In this document: positions 12,701 to 24,700 of the stretch, piece after piece
How positions within the stretch are numbered: position 1 is the stretch's first letter
How the letters are laid out: every line of letters starts with the position of its first letter
Made by a program: the position numbers and the translations under genes
Assembly (NCBI GenBank): GCA_019916065.1
Contig: CM034241.1
Span: forward strand, 18,093,228 to 18,157,227
Direction of reading: 5' to 3'
DNA from: Vitellaria paradoxa
Taxonomy: Eukaryota > Streptophyta > Magnoliopsida > Ericales > Sapotaceae
DNA length: 64,000 nt
Notes under the pieces: model-generated
What the model saw: only the letters and a program-made list of their open reading frames with translations
The model's database searches: none
Told to the model about the DNA's origin: nothing

Positions 12701-15700
12701 ACATCTCATGGTCTTGTTCTTCTCTTACTGTTTGTGGATGATATGATCATTACTAGTTCTAATTCTGATGCTATTCAAAAGATGAAACTTCATCTCTTCC
12801 TTGAGTTTGAGATGAAAGATTGGGCATCATTTGTTATTTCCTTGGCATTGCAGTTGCTTCCTCCTGTTGGAACACTAAATCAATGGATGGAGACCTGCAA
12901 GTACAACCAAAAGAAGTCACTACTAATAATAAATATGGATGCCTCACACTGTCAGCCGAGGAGAATCCTCTCTCAATTTCTCCTCTAGCCATGCAAACAC
13001 CTACCTCTAGTCCTCCATTAATGATTCAACTTGGAAGCAACCCTCAGCAAATTCAGCCCACGGCAATAGAAGTATGCATGAAGGAAAGATGAATCACAAG
13101 GTGATATTGAGGCAGATTGCTCTCCAACTACCCAAAGCAATCAAGAAGGGTGCCTAGAAGGAAGAAGCTTTAAAGAAGATAAAGTCCAATCCTCTAGCCA
13201 ATCGGATGAGGATTTTCAGCTATTTAAAAGTCAAAAGAAGAAGAGAGCCAAACTTCTCCATGCACTAGCTCGCAAGAGCAAGAATGCAAGATACCTTATG
13301 CCAATTCTCCTCCCCATCCATTATGAATCTTGCTTCTTGGAATGTTAGGGGTCTTAATCAGCCCATTAAGCAAGCTGAGGTAAGGAAGCTTATCAATAAG
13401 TCATCTATTAATATCATAGGCATTTTGGAAACTAAAGTGAAGATGCAGGGTATTGACGCACGTAGAGCTATCAACCCATCTTTTAAGTATGTTGGCAATC
13501 ACTCACAATAAGTTGCTGCGAGAATTCTGCTCGTGGGACTCTAATCTTGTAAATGCAAATGTTTTATATAGCTCAAGTCAGTTTATCTTTTGCCATATTG
13601 CTAGTAATTCACCAGCCATGGATTTCTTTGCAACTTTTGTCTATGCTTCAAATGATAGGAATGAAAGAGAGCAGCTATGGAGGGAATTGCAAGCTAATCA
13701 TGCAATGATTGGCAATCAAAAAACCTTGGATTGTATTGGGTGCCTTCAATGTGGTGAAGAATGAAAAGGAGAAAAGGGGCGGCCAAGGAATTGACAAACA
13801 AGCAGTGTCTCAATTCAATGAATGCCTTGAAGAAATAGAGGTCACTGATTTGCGCTACTTGGGATGCTTCTATACATGGAACAATAAGCAAGAGCCCAAG
13901 TCAAGAATATTTAGCAAGCTAGATAGAGCTTTGGTGAATGAAGATTGGCTTGGCATCTTTCCCAATTCAGAGGCCTACTTCCCCACGGCATCAATTTTAG
14001 ATCACAGCCCATCTATTATCAACATTTGGCCGAATAGAAGAACAGGTATGAAGCCATTCAAGTTCTTTAATTTTTGGACTAAGCATGATGATTTTACTAA
14101 AATTGTAGCAGAGGAGTGGTCTAAGCCTACAATTGGTGCTCCAATGTCAAAACTTTACTCCAAGCTCAAATCCCTAAAACCAGCTCTAAAAGCTTTCAAT
14201 GCCAAATTCTATGGGGAAATCTCAAGTAAAGTTGCATCCTCTAAAGCCCTATTGGAGAAAATTCAGCAAGAGCTCCAAGTTAATTCATCTCCTAGTCTAA
14301 TGGAGCAAGAGAGGAAAGTGCTTGAAGAATATACACATCCAGCTATGGCCGAGGAAGCCTTTTATAAATAGAAGGCAAGGGATAACATTATTTGCTTGGG
14401 AGACCAAAACACTTCTTATTTCCACAAGAAGGTAAAACCCCATTGCTCAAGAAATAAGATTCTCACAGTCTTGGATGAACAAGGCCAAAGACACGAAGAC
14501 TATGGTGAAGTGAAAGCCCTTTTTATTGAGTACTACAAAAAGCTCCTTGGATCCCCATTCAACTATTCCCAGGATGCAAGACAATATGTTAATGAGCTTA
14601 TGTTAACTAACATACCATTGGAATTGTTGAGATCTCTTGATTCTGAGGTGACGGAAGAAGAAATTAAAACAACCTTGTTCTCTTTGCTTGACCATAAGGC
14701 GTGCAGCCCGGATGGCTGTACCTCTCACTTCTTTAAGAAAGCTTGGAACATTGTTGGGGAGGATTTCACTGCTGCAATTAAAGCTTTCTTTCATTCAGGG
14801 AAACTGCTAAAGTCAATTAATGCCACTTCAATTACTTTGGTGCCTAAAGTCCTAAACCTAAGCTTGGTCACTGATTATAGGCCGATCTCTTGTTGCTCTA
14901 CTATTTATAAGTGTATCTCAAAGATCATTGCAAATAGGCTTAAAGTAATAATGCCTCATGTTATAAGCTCCTCTCAGGTTGCTTTTGTAAAAGGTAGGTC
15001 CATTTCTGATCAGATACTTCTTATGCATGAGCTGGTTAGGAATTACCATAGAAGCAACTTATCCCCAAGGAGTGCTCTGAAGATAGACTTAATGAAGGCT
15101 TTTGACTCTGTATCTTGGAGCCTCTTGATTGACGTACTCCATGCTCTCCAAGTCCCAAAGAAGTTCCAGTCCTGGATTGAAGAATGCATTACATCCCCTC
15201 AATTTTCCATCTCCATGAATGGTGTGCTAGAAGGATACTTCCCAGGAGCAAAAGGGCTTAGGCAAGGTGATCCACTCTCCCCATACTTATTCTTGCTTGC
15301 CATGGAAATTTTCACTCGGCTCTTTAATAATCAAGCAAATGTAGCGGGCTACTCTTATCACCCCAAGTGCCTTGATCTAGCCATAACACATAAATGCTTT
15401 GCAGATGATTTGTTTATTTTGTGCTCTCCAAATGCTAAAACTTTTTAGATCATAAAAGCTAGCCTCCAAGAGTTCCGTAAATATTCTGGACTAAAGCCAA
15501 ATGGAAGGAAAAGCAAGATTTATATTTCAGGTATCAGTCATGAAGAAAAGCAAAGGCTCTGTGACATCCTCGACTTTCAACTTGGAGAATTACCGGTCAA
15601 GTACCTTGGTGTCCCACTGATCTCCACAAAGCTCAAATACAAAGATTGCAAGGAACTCATTGACAAGATTACCAGGAAAGTGAAAAGCTGAACCTCCAAA

Positions 15701-18700
15701 AATCTCTCTTATGCTGGCAGACTAGTACTCATCAAGTCCATTCTCTTTAGTATACAGATCTATTGGAGTCTTCATTTTATCCTTCCAAAAAAGGTATGTA
15801 ACTCCATTGAACAAATACTGCGAAGATTTTTATGGTCAGGTACAGAAATGAAAAGGTGGGGAAGCAAAGTAGCATGGCAGGAGATATGCTTGCCAAAGAA
15901 GGAAGGCAGTTTGGACATTAGGACAATACATGAATGGAACAAAGCTTCAATGCTTAGACATATATGGTCTTTATGCTCTAATAGCTAGTCACTATGGGCA
16001 AAATGGTGCAAGTCTAATCTCCTTAAAGGAAGATGCTTTTGGGAAGTTAAGCAACCATTAGATTGCTCATGGAATTGGAGGAAACTCCTTAAGCTACGGT
16101 TGGAAGCTAGTGGGATCTCCAAGTACAAGGTTGGAAAGGGAGACACTATTTCTCTTTGGTACTCCAGGTGGCATCCTAATGGCCCTCTCAACCCTAAATA
16201 TGGTCAGCGAGTAGCATATAATGCAGGTATACCAAGAAATGCTAAACTTGCTAGTATCATTCGAGAAGATCAATGGAGATGGCCTTATCCAAACACTTGG
16301 GAACTCCGTGAGATAACTGAGGCTTCACTAGACTATCAACCAAGCTCTGCTAGAGAGGACATCTTCATATGGACAGCTTCAAGAACAAAGAGCTACAATG
16401 CAGCAGCTACATGGCAAGCCATCTGGACACGTGCACCTAAGGTACATTGGCATGCACTTCTATGGTTCCCTAATCATATTCCTTGCCATAGTTTCATTGC
16501 ATGGTTGGCTATCAAGGAGAGGCTAATCACCAAAGATAAGCTTACATCTTGGGGGATAAATGTTGATCCACTATGTGTTCTATGCGGGCAAAGTGGGGAA
16601 AGCATGAGCCATTTATTCTTTTTTTGCCCATTCACAGTCGAGGTGAGAAGTACCATCCTCCTAAAATGCCACATCTCTAAAGATGTTCAACCATGGAGAG
16701 AAGAAATAACTTGGGCCGTGGGGAAGTTTAGTGGAAGGAGCTTATTCAAGTGTGTGTGCAAACTTGTTTGGGTGGCCATGATCTACCACATTTGGAAGGA
16801 AAGGAATACAAGGGTTTTCAGAGGCACTTCCTCAACCACCTCAGATGTCATCAATGCAATCTTGTATGAACTAAGGATCAAATGCTCTTGTTCTAATGTA
16901 CTAAACAATTTTGATGTAAATATAGATTTTTGAAAGATGGGTTAATCCTTGCTTACTAGCTTGTAATACGGGGGAATGCCTCCAAGAAGTTATAAATATT
17001 AATTATCTTGTTAATCCAAAGTATATATAATTACCAAAAAAAAAAAAAAAAGTTGCTTCCTCCCCTAAGGGCTACCTCTTGTCCCAGTCTAAGTATGCTA
17101 ATGAGATTCTCCATCGTACTCATCTTACGGATGACAAAATTGGTGATACTTCTATTGAGTTGCATGCTAAGTTCTGTGCTTCAGATGGTGTTCTTCTTGA
17201 TGTTCCTACAGAATATCGGAAGCTAGTTGGATGCTTAGTTTATCTTATTGTGACTCGGCCTAACATTGCCTATGCTATCCATATTGTTAGTTAGTTTGTT
17301 TCTGCTCCATGTTCTACACATTGGCCTTCTTTATTGCATATTTACGGTATGTTCGTGGCACTATCCATCAGTGTTAATTGCTCTCCTCTACTTCAAGCTT
17401 AACTCTTTAGGCTTATGCTGATGCTTATTGGGCTGGTGACGTCTCTGATCGAAGTCCACCTCTGGCTTTTGTGTATTTTTGGGTGATTCTCCCATTTCTT
17501 GAAAAAGCAAGAAGTAATCTATTATTACTCGCTCTACCAGTGGACCAGAATATCGAGCTATAGCACATGTTACCTCTGAAATTGTTTGGTTTCATTGGCT
17601 TTTATTAGATATTTTTTTTTTTGATAACCCGGAACTCGCATTGGTTTATTGTAGTCCTTAACGAACCGCGTAGTCGATGGGTAAATCGGGGGTGCTTGAA
17701 CCCACCCACAAGACCCAAGCACCAAGCAAGACAGGGGACAAGGTAGTAGCCAGTGAGATTTGAACTCAAGACCTCCGAATTTACGGTTGATCTCAAGAAC
17801 CACTGGACTACCTTGATAGCTTTTATTAGAAATGGGTGTTACTCTTTCAAATTCTGCGCCTCTCTATTATGATAATAATTGTGCTATTCAAATTGTCCAC
17901 AATTCTGTTTTCCATGAGCGCATGAAGCACATTGAGATTGACTGTCACTTTGCTCGCCAGCACGTTCAGTTGGACAGTAGTGCTTTGCTGTTTGTTCCCT
18001 CTTTCCTGCAGTTGACTGACTTCTTTATGAAAACTCACACTGTTACTCGTTTTCGTTTTCCTCTTAGCAAACTCTCAATGCTCTCTTCCCTTGCATCCTG
18101 AGTTTGAAGGGGGGTTGTGAATATAGTCTTATGTTTATGTTATTTATTTACTTCCTAGGGATATTTTAGGCTTTACATGTTGTAGGATTAATTAGGGTTT
18201 TACTTATATATTAAGTTGTTATATTTGAATTAGTAATTAATTCAGAATTTTAGAGAAGTAATAAACTTTTTTGTTCTTTGTACCTATTGAATTTCAGAGT
18301 TTCTACCCCTAATATTGCCCTTATGCAGTCATTTGGTTCACTAGTATTACCATAATGTTTGCACAGCAGCAGAAAGCAAAACCAATGACACGGCATCTGA
18401 ATATTTAGAAAAGCTAAAATATAGAAGAAAGAAAATATATTACGCCCAATTATGGATACATTTATATAGGCATTTTAAGTGCGTACAAGCATGCACAAAC
18501 AGCTATGGGCACTTGTATATTACATGCACATACACAATCACACACATTATTTTGCAAGTACACACATATACGCGTTTGCTGTTTTTCTTTTTAAAAATTC
18601 TCATTTTCTTACTAGAAAGTATTTTTCATAGTTCAAACAACTACTACTCTTTATTTTTGCTTAGAAAAGACAAACAAACAATAAATCAATGAGAAATAGT

Positions 18701-21700
18701 TTGAAAAGTGTTACCGAACACTACGTGAACATTTTCAAACCACTAACAAGTGAGCATGTGATTTTTGTGTATTGTGTTCACATGACTCAATATGCTGTGT
18801 GCATAGGTGGAATGCTTTGCTCTACTTGTAAAAGGGCTGTCATGAATTGTAAGATTTGAAACAACTTTTATCAACATATATGTTGGATCAGCATTTGTAG
18901 AATCTCGCTGGATTGTGTGCGCTTACATTGTATTGTTAACATTCTGATTTTATATCCCATCGCGGTCTTCCCATATATATTTTTTTCCTGGTATTCATTC
19001 TCTAGTTGTGTGAAGCTATAATTTTAGTGTTCTTGACATCAATCTAGATGCTGGTTGAAAGATCAATATCTATTTTATGCTTGTCATTTTCATAGGATAA
19101 TCAAATTTGACTCTCCCTCCTTGAGCTTGGTAAATCCTGTAGCCTCACATCTTTGAGGTAACTTTACCGTAAGATCTAAAATTTATAACCATATTAGGGT
19201 ACTAATCTAATGACAATGTGCAGTCAGCAGAAGAAAATAACAGGTTTCCTGGGACAGGAAGGACACTTGGTTCTGGAAACCAAACAGTTTCCACTGTAAG
19301 TTCTGATTCAAGTCTACAGGCTAGACTCTTGGATAATGGAAGCAGCCACAACCATCCATTAGATGCAGCAGCAACTGGTATGGTCCATGGGGACCATCAG
19401 ATTGTAAATGAAAGGTATTATAACGTGTTCATTGCTATGCATTAATCTTGATAGATAATCATGATCTGGCTGAACAATAGACCTGATGTGATCCAAATCT
19501 AACCTCTAGTTCTGCCTATAACTTTTCAAACTTGATGCTTCAAGAAAATTTATGGAATGAACTTTATCCCAATAATAAATCTTAGGCATTGTTTGAATGT
19601 GCTTCTGTCCTTGTTAAAAATTGTAAACATTTAGGAATTGAATGGAATGGCTTAGTTTCATTAGCTGTACCATAGTATCTGTTTATATACATAGATACCT
19701 ATACAAATTAGGAAATGATTACAATCACAATAATCTAAACTAGGAAAGGATCAATCATAATTATCTACTTACCATATACATATCCTACCATATCTCGGCA
19801 CTCCCCTGCAAGCTTGGAGCGTATACATCATACATTCCAAGCTTGTTATAAATATGTTTAACTCGAGACCTACCAAGAGGTTTAGTAGACAAGTCAGCTA
19901 ATTGGTCTTCAGACTGAACATGGCTAGTTTTGATGGTGTTTTACAGAATATTCTTCTTGAAGAAATGACGATCTACCTCAATGTGTTTAGTCCTTTTATG
20001 GAATACTAGATTAGAGGTGATATGAATTGTAGCTTAGTTATCATAGAACAATTTCTTTGGTTGTGAGTGAAGAATTCCCAATTCTTTCATCAAATTTTGT
20101 ACCTAGATTAGTTCACACAAGGTGTGAGACATGTCCTTGTATTTTGTTTTTGCACTTGATCTTGCTATCAGTGTCTGCTTCTTGCTCTTCCAAGACACAA
20201 AGTTGAAAAAGAATTGGAGAGAATTACATTTGCCCCTTCTCCCTTCCATTATATTTATAATCAAAGCTTACAATAAAAAACAAGAGAATAGAAATTCTAT
20301 CAATTCTAAGTAAGGAAACTAGATATCTTCATATATTCTAATATGCCCCCTCAAACTGGGGCATATAAGTCAAAAATGCCCAGCTTGAAAGACAAACACT
20401 GAAATGAAGAACGAGGCAATGGCCTAGTAAGAAGATCAGCTAACTGGGTAGACGACCGAACAAAAGGAGTACTCAATTCCTTGCAAAGTAACAATTCAAG
20501 AATAAAAATGACGATTAACCTCAATATGCTTTGTGTGCTCGTGAAACAAAGGATTATTAGTAATGAATATGGCAGCTTGATTGTCACAATGCATAGCCAT
20601 AGGACCAGGAATATCAATACCAAAGTCACGTAGGAGAGATCAAACCCGTAGCATCTCAGAGGTAGTATGAGCCATAGCACGATACTTAGTTTCAGCACTC
20701 GAACGAGCCATAACTTCTTGTTTTTTACTACAAGAAGTAACCAAATTATTGCCAATGAATGTTTAGTAACCTGAAGTCAAACGACGATAGTCCAACTCCT
20801 GACCCAATTAGCATCACTATAACCAGTGATAGATAGTGAGGAGGAAGGATGATACAGAAGGCTACGAGCAGAGGAATGCTTCAAATGTCGTAGAATCTGA
20901 CAAACAGCCTCAAAATGCAGAAGACGAGGACTATGTATGAATTGACTTACTACTCCCACAACATAGGGGATATCGGGGCAGATAACAGTGAGGTAGATGA
21001 GCTTCCTAATAAGGCGACGATAACGACTCACGTCATTAAAGATCTCTCCTGAAGTAGTATCTAGCTTAGTAGAGAAGTCCATAGGTGTATCAGCTGGTCA
21101 AGCACCCAGAAACTAGTTTCAGAGAGCAAATCTAGAGTATACTAGTGTTGACAAAGTGAAATATCCTGCGAGGAGGAAAGTAACGAAGTCGGACAAGATT
21201 CTTAGTGTGAAACTGAGTAGAGAGATATTGTTTCAGGGCCACAATATCTGAAGCATCATCACCAGAAGTAATAATGTCATCCACATGCACAATTAAGACA
21301 ATAGTACCAGAAGATGTACAATGTACAAGCACTGAATAATCAGCGGTAGGGCGAGTATATCCTACGGCATGAAGGGTAGAGCTAAAACGGTCAAACCAAG
21401 CCCAAGAGAATTGTTTCAATCCCATATAAAGCACGCCCTAAACGACACACAAGATGCTCACTGCTAGCAATGCTATAGTTAGGGGGCTTATCCATATAAA
21501 CTTCTTCCTGAAGTTCACCATGGAGAAAAGCATTCTTAATATTAAGCTGATGTAAAGGTCGAGTGGCTAGCAACAATAAGAAGAAGAATTCGAATTGAAT
21601 TCAGGTGAGCAACAGGAGAGAATGTCTTAGAGTAGTTAACAGGAGAGAATGTCTTAGAGTAGTTAACACCATATGTCTGAGTATACTGTTTGGCAACCAA

Positions 21701-24700
21701 CAAAGCTTGATGCTCAATAGAATTGTCCAGAAGATACTAACATTATAAACACAGCGACAGTCGACAGATGATTTTCCAGTGGGAAGGGAGATGAGTTCGC
21801 ACGTCTGATTCTGATGGAGAACGTGCATTTCTTCATCTATTGCATGTTTCCATCCAAGAATAAGTAAGGCCTATTTATATGAGGTAGGAACAGAAATAGA
21901 AGACAAAGCATAAATAAAGGAAGAGAGCACAGGAGAAAGCCGATGATAAGAGACAAAATTAGCAATAGGATGGAGAGTGCAAGTACGTGTACATTTTTGC
22001 AAAGCAAGAGGCAAGACAAAAGGTGGAGAAGAAACAGGTATCTCGGACAAAGTAGCAGGATCAGCTGGCAAGGAAAGGATAACTTTCTTATCACGATCGT
22101 GTCGGTAAACTTGTTGTGGTGGAGCAGGAGATCTAGATGAAATAATAGGTAGAGGGAATGTAGACGGAACTGATGGTTCTGACAATGTGGAGGAATCTAT
22201 GTCAAGGTCGAGAGAGAAAGATAGAGGCGTGGGAACATATGTGGAGGATAAGGGAACAAGAAGTGTAGGAAAATGCGCCTCCTCACGAGAAACAATGAGA
22301 TCAAAGGACAAGAGGTCATCACAAGATGAAAAGAAAGCAGTAGACTCAAAAAAGGTAACATCAGTACTTGTAAGGTAAAGACGTGAAGAAGGGTGGTTAC
22401 AGTGATAGCCTTTCTAAATGCGGGAATATCCTAAAAAGACACACTTACGAAATGAGGTGAGAGTATGTCTTGATTGGGATTGCGAATGTGAACAAAGGCA
22501 ACAGATCCTAAAACACGAGAAAAAGGAAAGGGAGACTGATTTGGGTAAAGATTAGAAAAGGGGAATTGGTTGGACAAAACATGTGTGGGTACCCTATTAA
22601 TAAGATAGTAGGCAATGAGGACAGCATCTGTCCAAAAAAGGTTTGGGTACATGCATGTGAAATATCAAAATACGAGCAACATCTAACAAGTGATGATGTT
22701 TATGTTCAGCAACATGGTTTTGTTGAGAAGTGCGAGAACAAGTGGTTTGAGGGATAATGCTCTTATTAATGCAAAAGGTCTGAACAATAGTTTGAATGTA
22801 TTCTAATGCATTATCTAAAGGAAAAACTTTATTTCTCCTGTCAAATTGAGTAATAATTTTATTATAAAAATGAGAAATAATAGAAGGTAAATCAAATCGT
22901 TGCTTCTTTAAAAAAAGTAATGTCATACGAGAAAAGTCATTAACAAATATCACATGACGAGAAAAACCATTAACACTTTTAAAGCGAGGATGATCCCAAA
23001 CATCTGTATGAACAACAACAAAAGGTTTAGACTCACGACTAGTACTACGACTAGGAAAGGAACTACTGTGATGCTTGCCATGCTGATAAGTTTCACATTC
23101 TAGACTATACAGTTGACTTAAATTTGGAATGAGTAACTTCAACCTAGCTAAACATGAATGACCTAGACGAGGATGCCACTAAAGAGGGGAGACGGAAGTG
23201 TGAAGAATTGTAGGAGGCATATGCTCCAAATGATGATCACGATCATGATAATAAAGGCCATTTTCTCATGCCTCGAACTAATCATCTTCTTAGTTGTGAG
23301 GTCCTGCAAGACACAGAGTAGGAAAGAAGGTTATGGAACAATTTAACGACTTGGTTAGTTGATTAACAGAGAGTAAATTAAAAGAAAATTGAGGTACATA
23401 AAGATTAGAAGAGAGATTAAGAGATGACGAGGGGTGAAGGGTCCCTTTACCAGACATAGGACGAGAAGAACCATAAGCTAACACAATATTATGATGAATG
23501 TTACTAAGGTCAGAGAATAAGGAAGAATTACCAGACATGTAAGTTGGCTTCTGAATCAATGATCCAAGAGGAAGAAGATGAGGTTACAAGAGCCGAATTA
23601 CCTGAGTTGGCCAAGGTTGCAGTAGAGGCAAGAGAGTTAGAAACACACAAGGATTGAATAAGCTCCTAAAACTGTGGCAAACTTAGAATGAATGTCTCTT
23701 AAGAATCAGATGTGGTCGCTCCAGTAATAGGTATTGGAAGTGAAGAAGATGAACTATTAGAAACATTGTGTGCCTGCTCAGGTTTGCCATACTTCTTTCG
23801 ATAGAAAGGCTTAGTATGATTAGTGCCACCTGCAGTCACACTTGTCGTCGCCTCTACCATTCGAGGAACGTCCTCCACCTCTAGAACCACCACGAGTATT
23901 GCGTCTAGCCTGAGTTCCACGAGGATTACCCTGAGAAAACGTCCCACGGCTAATAACACCAGAAGCATCAGTGGAAGGCACTAAATGATCATTAGTTGTG
24001 GTCGAATGACTCTCTGGAGACAGATCGTTGTATACGGGCATAGGCACTAGCAGCAGTAGGTGAGGTTTCACTTGCTAAAATTTGATCCTTAAATCCTCGA
24101 AGAGCAGGATGAAGACCAGATAAAAAGTTTGCAATCATAAATTCTTCTTAATATTTTTTCTCCTGTGTCAAGTCCTACTAAATGGCCGATATTGTAACAA
24201 CTGTTCTAGAGGCTCTTCAAGTGACTAAAATAATCAAATAGTGATTGCTTGCCTTGTTTTGCAGATAACATCTACTCATACAACTTATATACTGAGAGAA
24301 ATATTACTTTTCTTGGAATAAGACTCTGCAAGACAATCCCATATCTTTTTAGAAGAATCACAAAATTCAATAGTAGCGGCAACTGAATCCTCCAAACTGT
24401 GCCATAGCAATCCCATAGTAATAGCATCCTCGCTCATCTAGACATGATACTGAGTATCAGCAGATGAAGGAAAATCATCAGTAATATACTGCAGTTTATC
24501 TTTTCCTCAGAGAAAGGTCTTCATTGCATGTGCCGAACTTAAATAATTTGTACCATTTAATTTCTTCGGTGTGATAGGCCAAGGGACTTCATCGGCTTTT
24601 AAGAATACGGATTGAGGCATTACGGGTTTTGACATAGTAATTAATAACTAGCAGTAATCAAATTAATCTTAAAAAAAAAAAAGAAAAAAACAGCACAATC

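Larger units (their letters stand above)
12865..17051 (+). mobile_element. LINE K (L1-type), 5'-truncated, with perfect TSD
   Basis: A 4187-bp non-LTR retrotransposon inserted in Copia A. It begins inside the C-terminal part of ORF1, contains most of ORF2 and a short 3' UTR, and ends attacc plus a poly(A) run (17035-17051). A perfect 13-bp duplication flanks it. Truncation at the 5' end, poly(A) at the 3' end and the TSD are the marks of target-primed reverse transcription. It is the same family as LINE L (57503-62503). Confidence 0.93.
10420..18098 (+). pseudogene. Copia A pol remnant (PR-INT-RT-RH), split by LINE and SINE
   Basis: Protease is reduced to [10 protein letters not shown] near 10530. 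Integrase follows: [14 protein letters not shown] in the GAG-pre-integrase zinc region, [13 protein letters not shown] near 11180 and [10 protein letters not shown] near 11300. RT starts near 12200 and has a FVDD catalytic box near 12735. After LINE K it resumes at 17065 with [20 protein letters not shown]. RNase H follows around the [12 protein letters not shown] before it, [20 protein letters not shown] after it. Stops and frameshifts are scattered throughout. Confidence 0.82.
8707..18296 (+). mobile_element. Copia element A, with nested LINE K and SINE
   Basis: This Ty1/Copia element has two LTRs (8707-8894 and 18116-18296), a PBS for initiator Met-tRNA, gag with a CCHC knuckle, protease, integrase, RT and RNase H in Copia order. 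LINE K (12865-17051) splits the RT, and a SINE (17610-17818) splits RNase H. Removing both leaves about 5.2 kb, a normal Copia length. Flanking bases (cgttg / gagtt) do not form a clean TSD, so boundaries may be off by one or two bases. By eye the LTRs differ at about 10% of positions. Confidence 0.88.

Noticed and set aside
24664..24690. A-rich run in Copia D leader as a LINE tail
   Set aside because: No attacc terminus and no flanking duplication.
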